In this document: positions 11,478-23,429 of the stretch, one piece after another
Layout: the number at the start of each line of letters is the position of its first letter
Numbering within the stretch: position 1 is the stretch's first letter
Assembly: GCA_015680685.1 (NCBI GenBank)
Contig: MNCI01011158.1
Span: forward strand, 206,421-270,420
Reading direction: 5' to 3'
Origin: Gnetum montanum
Lineage: Eukaryota; Streptophyta; Gnetopsida; Gnetales; Gnetaceae
DNA length: 64,000 bases
Made by a program: the position numbers and the translations under genes
The notes under the pieces: model-generated
Databases searched by the model: none
What the model saw: only the letters and a program-made list of their open reading frames with translations
Told to the model about the DNA's origin: nothing

Positions 11478-12760
11478 AATAATATTCCTTCTAGAATATT
11501 TTAGGATGGGAAGAATGTAAATCAAACTCAAGCTCCCAAGTAGTCTCTTGTAAATCATGATGATTCCATGAAATCTTTACCATGAGAACTATCCTATTAT
11601 GTAACTAGTGCTCCATTGATTTCAAGATTCAAATGGGATACTTCATGTATGAGGAATCAACTTGAAGCTACAAATTATTCCATTCAACAACATAACTATC
11701 ATTAGGCACATACTTCCATATCATGGAGATATGAAACATATCATGTATACTCAAAAGCTATGAAGATAGACCAACATGATATTCAACTTTTCCTATCCAC
11801 TAAAGGTTGTCAAATGGACCAATTTAATGAGGTGCAAGTTTTCATTTTTAACCAAAATGCATCAATCCTTTTTAGTAGAGAAACCAAAAAAAACATCTTA
11901 TCAGTAACAAAAAGCTCAAGAGGCCTACTTCTATGGTTTGTGTAGCTTACTTAGCAATTTTGTGTTACCTTTAGCTATTCACAAACCTTTGTAATCTACT
12001 TTATCATCCTCAACACAACATTTGAATTAATGCACCACCTAGTTGCAATCATATTCAAACATAAGGAAGTCTTATAAGGCCTCCTATTCAAGACTTCATA
12101 TGATGTTGCCTTCAAACTAGCTTGATAACTATTGTTATAAGCAAACTTTGCTAATGACAATAGACTATTCTAGCTATCTAAAAACTGCAAGGTGCATGAC
12201 TTTACTATGTTTGCTAATACTTGGTTGACTCTCTTAACTTGGCCATCAGTCTATAAATGATAGGCTAAAGTCACATTTACTCTAGTGTCTAGGTTATCCA
12301 TTAATGCATGTCAAAACTAAGAAGTGAATTTGATACTACATTCCAAGACAATCTTGGTAGAAATACCATGTATTCGTGCAATCTCAGAGATAAACAACTA
12401 TGTAGCATCCTTTGTGTTGGTCAATTTCCTTTTAGCTAGGAAATGAGCTAACTTGATCAAAAAGTCCACCATAATAAACATAACATTCTTTTCATCCTTG
12501 GTGAAATGTAAATTGGTAATGAAATCCATTTGAATCACTTCCCACTTTTACTCTAAAATAGTATGAGGATACAAGTAGTTATCTAGTCATTGGTGTTCAA
12601 GTTGAACCTATTGAAAAACTAGGCATTTAGATATAAATTCTTTAACATACTTCTTCATGATTGACTACTGGTACAACATCTTTAGCATTTGGTACATCTT
12701 ATCTCTACTTGAAAACATCTGAAGCCTACTAAAATTGGCTTCATCTAATAGACGCTACCT
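11478..12760 (-). pseudogene. Gypsy-1 integrase and C-terminal chromodomain (broken)
   Basis: The minus-strand translation shows a gypsy integrase core: WEVIQMDFITNL (first catalytic Asp present), then IVLECSIKFTS where SDRxTxF is usual, so the second catalytic Asp appears changed to Glu, then TDGQVKRVNQ matching the TDGQSERxxQ motif with the catalytic Glu replaced by Lys. Close to the 3' end, about 11490-11620, VKISWNHHDLQETTWELE is a convincing chromodomain of the type that follows integrase in plant chromoviruses. Several in-frame stops interrupt it. Integrase inserts the element's cDNA; the chromodomain helps target it to heterochromatin (family knowledge). Confidence 0.8.
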
Positions 12761-12827
12761 CAAGGAGTCAAGAACACACATTCAATTCTTATGATGAAGT
12801 AACCCAAGTGCATCCACTACCATGATA

Positions 12828-12893
12828 GAATCACTAAAATGATTTAGCTTCTTACACCAAGAATCACTAAAATGATTTAGCTTCTTACACCAA
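12828..12893 (-). repeat. 33-bp perfect tandem duplication inside gypsy-1 pol
   Basis: The unit beginning gaatcactaaaatgattt occupies 12828-12860 and is repeated exactly at 12861-12893. The length is 11 codons, so it leaves the frame unchanged. It lies between the RNase H and integrase parts of the relic. Confidence 0.9.
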
Positions 12894-14300
12894 GAGTCAC
12901 ATTGTTACATTGCATAAATCTAACTTATCATGCTTGATAGGTTCGTCAAGTTATTTAGCTTACCAAGCATATGGCTTAATGTATCTATAACAATATTACT
13001 TTTTCCTATCTAATCCTCAATAGTAAAATCAAAATCAACCAAGAGTTTAATCCACCACTGATGGTGCAAGTTTAATTGTGGTGAACTCATCAAATACTAC
13101 AACCTCTTGTGATCCTTCCAAATAGTCAATCGCTAGCTGAACAAGTAATGACATCAAACCTTCAAGGTAAATACTACTACTTTAAACTTCAAGTCATGTG
13201 TAGGATAGAGCATCTCATGAGTTATCATGAGGGATAGGCTATCATGTTTTCTCTTTCATAACAACACACCCATAACCTTCTCCTAAAGCATCGATACAAA
13301 CATTAAATGGCTTACTTGGAGTGAATGGAACTAAAATAGGAGTTCATAGTAATATATCCTTAATTTCATCAAAGATAGCTTGACAATACAAACTCTACAA
13401 GAAACTAATAGCATTCTACAAAAAAATTATGAGGGGTGAAGTAATGTGAAAGAAGTTCTCAACAAACCTCTTGTAATAGCCTACCAACCCAAAAAAATAG
13501 TGAACTTCACCAACATCCTTGGGTACCCATTAATCTTGAATAACTAATATCTTAGTAGGGTTCATCACTATACTAGCCTCTAGAATAACATATCCCAAGA
13601 ACTAAATCTTACAATTCTAATAGGAATACTTAGAGGATTTCATGAATAACTGATGTTCTCTAAGCTTCTACAAAACAATCCTTAGATGTTGCTAGTGAAA
13701 CTTCTCAGATGAAGAATATCAAAACGTCATCAATGAACATGAAAACAAAATGATCTAGGTAGGGACTCATGATGTTCTTCATGAGATGCATGAACACTAC
13801 AGGAGCATTAGTAAGTCCAAATGAAAAAACTAGAAACTCATAATACCCATACCATATCTTGATAGCTTTCTTGAAAATAACCTTCTCCTTGATGTAAACA
13901 TGGTGGTATCTTAACTTCATATCAATATTAGAGAACACCCAAGATTTCCTTCACTTATTAAAAAAATCAACTATATGCAACAATGAATACTTGTTATTTA
14001 CGGTCACATATTTAAATTACTAGTAATCAATGCATATCCTTATACTACCATTCTTCTTCTTCAAAAAGATGATAGGAACATCCCACAAAGGCATACTTGG
14101 ACAAATCAACCCTTGGTTAAGCAACTTCTAAAGTTGAATCTTTAGTTTTGCTAGCTCAATAGAGGACATCCTATGTGGAACCTTGGAAATAGATTCTACA
14201 TTAGGTTTGATAGAAATGTCAAATTCAACATCATGCCTTGGAGCTAAACTAGGTAACTCAAAATGAAAAATATCAAAAATACTCATAAACAACTAGAACT
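12894..14300 (-). pseudogene. Gypsy-1 reverse transcriptase and RNase H (broken)
   Basis: The minus-strand translation follows the gypsy reverse transcriptase closely: ISKVPHRMSSIELAKLK and RICIDYQQF-like finger motifs near 14100-14230, FSNIDMKLRYHHVYIKE, YGYYEFLVFSFGLTNAP, and the catalytic FIDDVLIF in the open stretch 13705-13938, where both aspartates are kept. Connection-region motifs (VHYFFGLVGYYKRFVENF) and an RNase H start (FNVCIDALGEGYGCVV) follow at 13500 and 13270. Stops at several points show it is dead in spite of the intact FxDD box. Confidence 0.85.
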
Positions 14301-14800
14301 TGATTAAGCTCTTGCAACAAGAGAATGTTACAGATGGAAATAGAAAATAAAGAATCATCTTTCTTGAATAAACAATGAAAAGATTTTGAATAAACAAGAT
14401 ATAACTTGACTTCACACAATCTAGTAGGCATCATCATCTAAACACCATCATCTGTTACTAGGGAAAGTATCTTACGATAATAATCCAAGATGCCCTGATA
14501 GTGAGACAACCAATCCATATCAAAGATAGCATCATGGTCCCCATGGTCCATGATGTGGAAATCACTAAACTACATGGAATTATGAATTACCAAGGGCACA
14601 TATTTATAGAGTTTATCCACAGCAAGCACACACTACCAATGGAGATAATGAGAAGTCCTTGGTCAAGTTATTCACAAAAGAGTACCTTACATCAATCATT
14701 AAAAAGAATCAAATTTACTAGATCAAAAAATGTATCTTTAGCCTTCATCACAATGTTGGGTTGAGTATAAACTAGTTGCTGTGTTAGAGCATATACATTA
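14301..14800 (-). pseudogene. Gypsy-1 protease region (strongly decayed)
   Basis: By position between gag and reverse transcriptase this should hold the aspartic protease. I can follow homologous-looking phrases but not a clear DSG/DTG active site, so the call rests on context. An open stretch on the plus strand (14501-14764) is a shadow without recognisable features. Confidence 0.45.
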
Positions 14801-15950
14801 GCATGTGTCCTACCACGTTCTTGGCCACTAACATGTATATCACCTTACTGATAACCTTCACCACCTACACTCTTTTGGCTAGTTGAAACTCTTATGATAT
14901 AATTGACCATAGTTGCAGTAGTTGGGATATTTCTTACACACATGTCCAACCTTCTTGCAAGTAAATCAAGTAATGGATCCATAGGTGGTCCCATCAACAA
15001 CTACATGCTACTAAGATCTCAAGTGATACTAATACTGATCAATCAAACCGAATCTCTGAGTCATCCCAAATCCACCAATTTTCCCAATAGAGGTCTAATC
15101 CCTCTTCTAAGAATGAACTTGTCACACTACCTCTAATAACTAACTATGCTCTAAATCTAATGCATGAACTTAGGTGTCCTCATACATTTAAAGACATAGA
15201 GAAAGAAAATGATCCTTAATGAATACATAAAGACCATAGAAAAAGGTTAGCCCTTTATAGCTTATCCAAATATATGTGAGGCACATACATAGTTAGATTA
15301 GAGAACCTACAATCATACTTAGCCACAGTCCTATTTTACTAATAGAAATAGCAGAACTCCTTAGCCTTCAACTCCACAAATTCTGAAGGAATGTAATGAG
15401 CATTAAAAGAACTACAAAAATTGCTCTAATTAATATCACATTCTTCACAATGATAAGCCTTTGCATGTGTAGTTCATCAATGTCTAACAACTCCACAGAA
15501 CTAGTGAGTGGCTAAATGGATTTACTATGTAGTGGTATAACCCATTAACTTAAAGATCTTAAGGATCTCCTCAAGCCATTCAGTGGTAACTAGAGAATCA
15601 TCCTTAGCCTAGAAGTTAGAGGATCCTAGCTAATAGAACTATACCATAAGCTCTCTCTTCATGAATCATCTGTCACTAGCACCACTCCCTGAAGCATCTT
15701 ACGTTGATGAAAAAATAAGGTTATTATCTATATACTTATAAATAAACTAAAACGGATAGTGGTTGATATCTACTTGATTGAACTCCTTCTCTTGTGCTAG
15801 AGTAGGAACCAGAGTGATAAGTTGAGCTTGCAAATTGACCAACATCTCCTTTGTTCAATCAAGAATAGGATTAGGCATTAGTTTTGGGTTACTAGATCCA
15901 ACAATTGCCCTCCTAGCATAACAACATCTACCATTATTGGACATAGCAAC
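14801..15950 (-). pseudogene. Gypsy-1 gag (broken)
   Basis: The minus-strand translation contains gag landmarks of chromoviruses: TTEWLEEILKIFKLMGYT (usual form AExWLxxxExIF), HYIPSEFVELKAKEF (usual form YFPxxxRxxKxxEF), NRTVAKYDCRFSNL (usual form MTVxEYxxxFxxL). Near 14930 a decayed zinc knuckle is suggested by VGHVCKKYPNYCNYG in a shifted frame. Stops and frameshifts separate these pieces. Gag forms the virus-like particle in functional relatives. Confidence 0.75.
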
Positions 15951-15976
15951 ACAAAGGGAAAATAAAAAAAACCTAT

Positions 15977-15988
15977 GCTTTAGTACCA
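15977..15988 (-). other. Primer binding site, initiator-Met type, gypsy-1
   Basis: The minus strand reads tggtactaaagc, 10 of 12 bases matching the plant tRNA-iMet site TGGTATCAGAGC, and lies 3 bases from the 5' LTR edge. Confidence 0.75.
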
Positions 15989-17354
15989 AATTTTTACACC
16001 CTCCTTCCTATGCCTTATGTTGGAGAGCATTACATTTGATAGAGCCCTTAATGAAATGATTAGTCCTAGCAATAGATATGAATGAATGAACTAGGCAAAA
16101 AAAAAAAGAACAAAGAAACCTAGCATGAAGCCATGATCCAAAAGAAAAGAAAAGAGGAAACTAAAAGTAAAAGAAAATATGCATGAATATAAAATTGTAT
16201 AAATATATAAATTCTAGAAAAGAAATAAGATTATATAAATTGTAAAACTAATTTCTCATAATATATATAAATGATATAATGTCAAAACTCTAAATCATAA
16301 ATGATTCATAAACCCATAAATGAAAAAAATAAATTAAGATATAATATAATGCTTTAAATGCCAACATATAATATCCAAGGCTCTAAATTGAGACAATATT
16401 ATCAAGCTCATATAATCACAAATAATATTTTAAAAGCTTCAATATCCTTTTTGAACTAATTATCCTAAAAATAAAATCATTATAATGAAGATCTCATGGG
16501 GATTAGGAGGAGCATGACTATCCTACAAAATATGTTAGCTCAAAAAGCACACAAATAAACCACTGAAACATCTAATAAAACATACACATGCACAACCATA
16601 ACATTCATTCCTCATAAAATCCTAAAAATAAGATATTTCCACTCCAACTATCATCACAAACAAGAAGGATAGTATGCATTACACTTAGTGTCCTATGTAC
16701 TTGCCAAAAGCCAAAAGAAACATGTATCTAATCCAAATATTAAATTACCATGTTCATGGTATTATTATTAGTCTTAACTAGAACATGAAACATCACCTAT
16801 GACATCACTTCTAATGTTCTCCAAACATACCAGTGCTAGAGATGTTACCTCGGACATCACCTCTAATGTTTTAGATGCACAAATCAAAAAAGAAAAGGAC
16901 CAATGAGACATGAAATCATCCTTTCCTACATGATGATGCCTATAGAAAGAGCCATACTAGTGCACTCTACAATGGTGGTTAATCATCAAAACCATCTTTG
17001 AGAATCCCATCTCCAACTAGGCAAACAAAATTAGTGCTAGCTTCAACATCCAACAATTAAAGAATCCAAAAACATGGAAATCAAATTGACAGTGGAGGAT
17101 AACAATAAATAAGATATTTCATTTAATCTAAAGATTTAAAATTCCAAGATATTTTCATAAAGATAAGACTCTAATCATATGACATAAATAGGTTAAATCC
17201 AATCACATGACAATCTAGCATCATGAAGAACCAAATCCATATCCAAGAGAGCTTAGGTAACTCAACCATATTCCCAAACGCCAACAAATTAAATGAAACA
17301 TAAAGTTAGTTCAATAATAGAGAGAATTTGATGGGGTCTTAGAAAATATTAGAG

Positions 17355-17640
17355 AGATGACATAACATCTCACAAGAGAAGTTTTAGGCAAGATGTCATG
17401 ACATCTTAGGGAAGAAGTCTTGGATGAGACATAGTGACATCTTGAAGAAGAAGCCTTGAGTGAGATGTCATAACATTGCAAACAAGATGTTTTGGATTAG
17501 ATGTCATGATATCTTAGATGAGACATCTAATCTATGATGTCATGACATCTCAAATGAGAAGTCTCAAGTAAGATTCCATGACAACTTAGATAAGTCATCT
17601 TGGGTGAGATGTCTTGTGTGAGATGTAATGATATCTTGGA
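17355..17640. repeat. 36-bp palindromic minisatellite in gypsy-1 5' LTR
   Basis: Palindrome positions 17391, 17427, 17463, 17499, 17535, 17571 and 17607 keep the 36-bp step seen in the other LTR. The perfect 16-mer survives at 17391. The nested family-T element landed in the last units, and related but irregular sequence continues at 25073-25320. Confidence 0.85.
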
Positions 17641-17642
17641 TG

Positions 17643-17647
17643 AGGTG
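17643..17647. other. Target-site duplication AGGTG, left copy
   Basis: AGGTG precedes the 5' LTR of the nested element and is repeated at 25068-25072 directly after its 3' LTR. Confidence 0.9.
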
Positions 17648-18481
17648 TGATGAGTCATGAATTGTTGGCTGCAATATCACATCCACAATATCGCATACAT
17701 GATATTGCAGCCTATCTCCTCATCTATAAATAAGAGGCAGGAATATTTGGTAAAGGAGTTCCCTTTTACGTTTTTTAGTTTTTTAGTTTCTTTTAGTATT
17801 AAGATAGGAACTTTTTGTCAGTTTTTCCTCTCAACCCTTTGTCCCAGTGCATGCCCACAGTGTGATGATTGTAATTGTACAGCATCCTCATTCGAGTGTA
17901 ACGTACTTGGACATGCACATGACCAGCAATAAAGATCGAGATTACTTCATCATTGTAGTATCCACTTAGATTAATTATTTAATTGTTATTGTTATTTATT
18001 ACTTTCTTAGTTAATATCTCTCTACCTTTATCTCCTAGTAATGTGGAATGAGTACGACTTAATCACGAGCATTTAAGTGTGACTACTTGGTAACCCAGTA
18101 GCGTACCTAGGCCATGCACTTGGTAATCCTAGTGGTACTCATGCATGAGGGCCAAGATGTGTATGGATGATTAAGGAATAGATGCTCATCGCACTTAAGC
18201 TAGTTTAGATTCTCTCTCACCCTCTCTCTCTCCTAGCTTAGTTGATATTATTTCCCATCATATCCAGGAGTAGCATTAGTGTAGGAACACATCATACACC
18301 TCACTCTAGACTAAACCATACGTGATAAAGCTAATACTAGTCCAGGTGGGAAGACAGCGAACTGTGATCTACGAGTAACTGTCTAGATACCACAACTAGT
18401 CCATCTGCAAAGTTTGACTGGATCGTGCATGAAATGCTCATATTTGTACGGTTGAGTGTAGGGGTACCTCGCCACTCATCA
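17648..18481 (+). repeat. Nested family-T 5' LTR, 834 bp
   Basis: Termini TGATGAG and CTCATCA. TATA box ctataaataagagg at 17724-17737, polyadenylation signal aataaa at 17928-17933, and a short CT-rich run near 18215-18231. The palindromic U3 segment after the start is eroded compared with the 3' LTR. Confidence 0.9.
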
Positions 18482-18482
18482 T

Positions 18483-18500
18483 TGGCGCCATTTCCAGGGA
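18483..18500 (+). other. Primer binding site, tRNA-Asp type
   Basis: The stretch tggcgccatttccaggga follows the 5' LTR after one base. It resembles TGGCGCCGTTGCCGGGGA, the site complementary to the 3' end of plant tRNA-Asp used by several Tat/Athila-type gypsy elements; the mismatches look like decay. Confidence 0.75.
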
Positions 18501-18621
18501 CGGTGCCAGTTTTCTAGATTAGTTATATCATAAAGGTCACTGTATAGGAATTAACAATATATATTTTAGGAAAAAATAATTACAAAACATCACATACAAA
18601 TTCACACACAATTTTACAATC

Positions 18622-19621
18622 ATGCCTCTCCTACAAGACTATGATAATCCCACATCTAGTGAGGTAGTTCATTGGAGAACCAACAAATTATATGACAATG
18701 AAGATTGGAGTACGCAATCCAAGGTGGGGGTTTCTTATAAACATAAATGAAGGCAACATCGTCCCAACACATGAAAGCATAACTTACTCAATAACGATGA
18801 ACCCCTACTGGCCACTACAAGCCTAACACAAATACAAGAGGCTATTCGAATCTTCCATAGGCATCGTAAAGAGAGCTGCCTACCCAGGCTCAATTTAAAC
18901 AACTTTTCCAATTTCTCAGGAGGCTATGACTTAGATCCACAACAACATTTACAAGCCTTCTACAATGCCTGTGCATGGAACAGCATTGATAACAGTTAGC
19001 AAAAACTCAACCTCTTTACTATGACACTCGTTGGCCAAGCAAAAGTATGGTATAAATCATTAAAACCAAATTCAATACAACATTGGCCAACAATGATAGA
19101 ACTCTTTAACAAAAGATATCAAACCTACGCAAGAGTGTCAGCCTTGAGGAAACAAATCCAAGAGCGGAAACAAGCACAACATGAACCCTTGGAAAGATAT
19201 TATGCACTCTTAAACAACTATCCAAGCCATGAGTTCTCCGAGGAAAGGCTAATGTACCATATCATTGATGGGCTTCGTAATGAAACAAAAGAGACCCTAG
19301 GGATGTATGCCCAAGGTCAACTATACAAACTANNNNNNNNNNNNNNNNNNNNNNNNNNNNNNNNNNNNNNNNNNNNNNNNNNNNNNNNNNNNNNNNNNNN
19401 NNNNNNNNNNNNNNNNNNNNNNNNNNNNNNNNNNCCTGTACGATCATTCCAAGGGCTAATGCCCAATATTGTTACATTTATATGAGCATTGGGGAAGCAC
19501 GTTACACCTAGAGTTCGTATAGAGATACTATGTTCAATCATAGTGGCAACAATCCCAGTCGTGGGGGAAACCATCCCTAAACTGGAGACACCCTTCGGAT
19601 CATTTGAATCTAAATGCTTAT
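18622..19621 (+). pseudogene. Family-T gag core (retrotransposon gag domain)
   Basis: From an ATG at 18622 one frame runs, with few stops, into a recognisable retrotransposon gag domain: FSGGYDLDPQQHLQAFYNAC, then from 19021 LVGQAKVWYKSLKPNSIQHW and IELFNKRYQ, then ALRKQIQERKQAQHEPLERY and FSEERLMYHIIDGL. These match the known order of the domain (capsid helices around AxxWYxxLxPxSIxxW). A 102-base gap (19333-19434) removes the following segment, and a solo LTR at 19622 separates the core from its Pro-rich tail at 20820. Expected role: capsid protein of a virus-like particle. An in-frame stop near 19000 breaks it. Confidence 0.85.
19333..19434. other. Assembly gap (102 N)
   Basis: Unknown sequence inside gag; any reading frame across it is not evidence of coding. 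Confidence 1.
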
Positions 19622-20819
19622 TGATGAGCCATGATATCATGTATGTCATATCACATATGCGGTATCACATCCACGATATCACGGCCTGCCACAATGTCTA
19701 TAAATAAGAGGTGACTTTCCCTATTTTAGGCACTTAGACTTAGACCCTTAGCTAAACTCTTGTAGTTTTACCATTCCAAAGTTAGAATAATTTCCATGTG
19801 CCCATAGTAGGAGTATTAAAGTGAAGGGATCTTTATTCGAGCAAATTGTACCTGAGCACACATTTGTGTACGGCAATAAAGATGAACTTTCTGATAAACC
19901 TTGTAGCATATGGACTAAGCTAAATAGCAATTAATTATTGTTGAATCTTTGAATGCTTTCCTAGTTAATTAATCTATCTCAACCCTTGACTCTCCTAGTT
20001 AAGTGCACTCAGTATGATCGCTTCAATCATGTGTGTAGCGCTTGGTAACCCAGTAACGATTAGTGTTTGGTAATCCTAGCAGCATTGCACTAGTTTAGGA
20101 TGTGTGCAGCAAGTGGGAATGGATACTGGTGTTGGGAATAATTAGAACATAGTTAGTGAATAGTTAATGTAAGTTAGCCACTTAGTCCTCTCAAACCTTT
20201 TCTCCCAGTGCATGCTCGCAGTGCGGTGATTGTAATTGTACAGCATCCTCATTCAAGTGTGATGTACTTTGACATGCACATGATCAACAATAAATATTGA
20301 GATTACTTCATCATTGTAGCATCCACTTAGCTTAATTATTTATTTAATTTTTATTTACTACTTTCTTAGTTAATATCTCTTCACCCTTATCTCCTAGTAA
20401 CGCGGAATGAGTACGACTTAATCACAAGCATTTAAGTGTGACTACTTGGTAACCCAGTAGCGTACTTAGGCCATGCACTTGGTAATCCTAGTGGTAGTCA
20501 TGCACGAGGTTCAAGATGTGTATGGATGATTAAGGAATGGATGCTCATCGCACTTAGGCTAGTTTATATTTTCTCTCTCTCTCTCTCCTTGTTTAGTTAA
20601 TATTATTTTCCATCATATCCAGGAGTAGCGTTAGTATAGGAACACATCATACACCTCACTCTGGACTAAATCATACGTGACAAGTTAATACTAGTCCAAT
20701 TGTGACCTATGAGTAACTATCTAGATACTACAACTAGTCCATCTGCAGAGTTCAACCAGATCGTGCATGAAATGCTCATAGTCGTATGGTTGAGTGTAGG
20801 GGTACCTCACCACTCATCA
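19622..20819 (+). repeat. Mosaic solo LTR, family T, with CTTAT duplication
   Basis: It starts TGATGAG, ends CTCATCA and is flanked by CTTAT at 19617-19621 and 20820-20824, so it is a genuine insertion reduced to a solo LTR. At 1198 bp it is about 350 bp longer than its relatives. The first part (to about 20165, TATA box at 19698-19706) resembles the solo LTR at 50136-50985. The remainder from about 20190 resembles 17830-18481. The 'ttggtaacccagtA' landmark therefore occurs twice (about 20041 and 20445). A recombination between two LTR subfamilies is the simplest reading. Confidence 0.85.
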
Positions 20820-20824
20820 CTTAT

Positions 20825-21530
20825 CTAGTCCAACACCCTGTTTCCCCAAATGGGTCAACATACTCTATCTCACCCCATTATGATTCTCCTTGGTACTATC
20901 AGCCCATGTTCTCAACAAAACCACCACCTTGTGTACCTTACACTTCTCCTAAATTTCAATGTTTTCATCCTTCTCCTCCTTCTACATCGCCACCAACTGT
21001 TCTTGAAGTGTCTGCACCATAGCAACAACCCACAAACATTACTTGTGCTACTATGCCAACAATAGTGAGAGACCTCCTCAGCATCGAAGGCATCCCTTCT
21101 TTAGACATGACTGTAGGAAGGGACAATATAGTTCCAAGGCCACTGCATTCTCCAACTCAACACAAGTCCAACACTGTGGTGCATCCTTCTCTTTGAACCC
21201 AATGCCTCGTGTTACTTCAATAGGATCACCAATTAACACTCCAAAAACCATATGGCCCAATGGATACAGCCATGGAGAGCAACATCCTGATCCTTGCATA
21301 CCATCTTACGGTCTCAAGTACCATAGTGGGTTAACTCTTTATCCGGAAACCACATCTTATAAATTACCCCACTATGCTTACTATAATCAAGTGTGTGAAC
21401 CCCAATTGGGTAAGTATGACTAAGTTTCAATGTTTCCAACATGCAAGGATCCTCATCTTTCATTTATTAATCCTTGTCATGTTCAACCATTTAGTTATGG
21501 AAGATATTTCCCATTTTAATAACAGGCAGG
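20825..21530 (+). pseudogene. Family-T gag C-terminal tail
   Basis: Continuation of gag after the solo LTR: Pro/Ser/Tyr/His-rich frames at 20786-21022 and 21043-21423, with phrases such as VQHPVSPNGS and PSPPSTSPPT, homologous to 228-870. Two overlapping frames share the region, showing at least one frameshift. A Pro/Tyr-rich tail after a gag core is common in plant elements; its role is not known. Confidence 0.65.
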
Positions 21531-23425
21531 ATTCATAAATATGTTTTCATTTTCTTTAATGTTACAATTTTTTGTTTTCCAGTTTTTCATTTTTCAAATT
21601 CTTGTTGTATCTTTTTGTCTTTTTGTCTTTTTTTCTTTTTATCTTTTTATCAGTAATCTCATCTATGAATAAAACACTGGCTCGTTGGTTGAGGTGTGTT
21701 CTATGTGATCGAGTCTCGAATGATCAATTATTTGGACAGTGAGCCCATTACACCAACTCATCCATTCTACAAATAAGAGATTTTGTTCAAGGGTATAGTG
21801 ATATTCTTGACATTCTTAAAACTTAAAATTAATTTTGTGTTCATTGTACCCAGAATGAAGAAGGATGGATCAAGAGGGAATGATTAGGGTGTGACATGAA
21901 GGGTACTTGCTAATTCTCTTTGGTGACGTCTGTGAGAGTTATCACGCAATGTGGTTGTACTAAGATCCTTGTAGATCTAAAGAAAAATGGGAGTAAGAGT
22001 AATCAAAAGGCACTAAAAAATCCAATGCTGTTCTAGGGGGTCCCACTGGAAACACATGCACCCATGCCTAAAGGTTGGTGACTTCTCTGGATTTAGCAAT
22101 CGAAAAAAAGAAAAGGAAAAAAAACACAACAAACAAGGCAAGTGACACAAAGCAAAAATCACTCCTCCCTTGAACAAAATGCCAAGTGATCATACGCCTT
22201 GTTGTTCTGGTACTCTCATAGTTGCTCATCATGGGATGAAACAATGCAATGTCACTGATCAGAGGAATGGACTTGGTCTTGATCTTGGAACGATGGGTTA
22301 ATGACACATTAATCATGCCTTACACGCAGGATTCATTGTGCCCTAGGTCAGTTACCTCATGTCCCAATCTCTACAATCCCTTCTATAGTCCATCTCATCT
22401 TGTTGTTCATGTAATTGTAGCTCCTGTCTTATGTAGCGTAGAATTCATACCTCATTCTGATGATACTTACATGTGTGTGTTTTGTGGAACCAGTGTGGAT
22501 TACATTTAACCCTTCTAGTGCCTATGGACATTTTAAGGTGTGGTTACGCAAGGGCATTATAGATTGGAGCCTGCTTTGGGGAGGACCCACTTGCATAGTT
22601 TTTGTAATTTGCGCTCATAACACATCTTCTGCACACCATATATTACCCTTAGCATATTATCAATGATAACCTTATTACTATCCCTCTGATTCAAACATTC
22701 CTATGAACCATCAAATAGCCTTTTTCTCCCCCTTACCATCCAAGGTCCTTATTAATAAATTCCACACCATCATAATTTTCGTGCCTTCAGAACTAGTTAA
22801 ATTACCCTAGAATCCTTTAACATTCATCCAGATGTCCTTAGTTTACATTGTTTAATTTTAGAAAAATATTAAAATTTTGGTACATTCTATAAAGTGCCCT
22901 AACATCGATATTGGGTCCAAAATATATATATATATATATACGCGACCCCCCTGCACTAACCAACATCATTTGCAACTGTTCACGTAGGGGAAGTTTTTCA
23001 AATCTCTCTCTATGACTTGCGATTACACATCCTTTGCTTTCATATCCATAACTCGCTCGCTAGTACTCCAATTTTCATTCTGTTTGAACCTACCTAAACC
23101 CAGAGTGTTCAGCTTAGTCGTGAGGGAGGGGCACACATCAAATAGCGCATAATTTTTTTGAAATTCTTCATCACCTGAAGGACATTATTTAGGGTAATTA
23201 GTTATAAAATTAAGAATAAATGTGCCAAAAAAATTTCATCTCCTTAGTTATACCAAGAAACTAGATTTGGAAACCACCTAAGCAAAGAGGATTAAATATT
23301 ATAATCTTTCGAGGAAATTTTAATTAATGTCACACAGAGATAAAGCAAATTCATTAAGGCAAGCAGTAAGGTATAACCTAACTTTGGTAAAAACCTTACT
23401 AACAATTAGCCTCGTGTGATTGCAG
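21531..23425 (+). other. Non-coding spacer of nested family-T element
   Basis: Collinear with 1041-2930. It holds a T-rich run (21540-21660), a (TA)n microsatellite (about 22922-22940) and no supported ORF. Short open frames at 22068-22316 and 22249-22666 overlap on opposite strands and lack family resemblance. Confidence 0.6.
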
Positions 23426-23429
23426 ATGG

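Noticed and set aside
19262-19649. Minus-strand open frames over the gag region
   Set aside because: They run through the 102-base gap and overlap the gag core, which has clear family motifs on the plus strand.
22068-22666. Overlapping frames in the nested spacer as genes
   Set aside because: Opposite-strand overlap, low complexity and no conservation with the left copy's frame.
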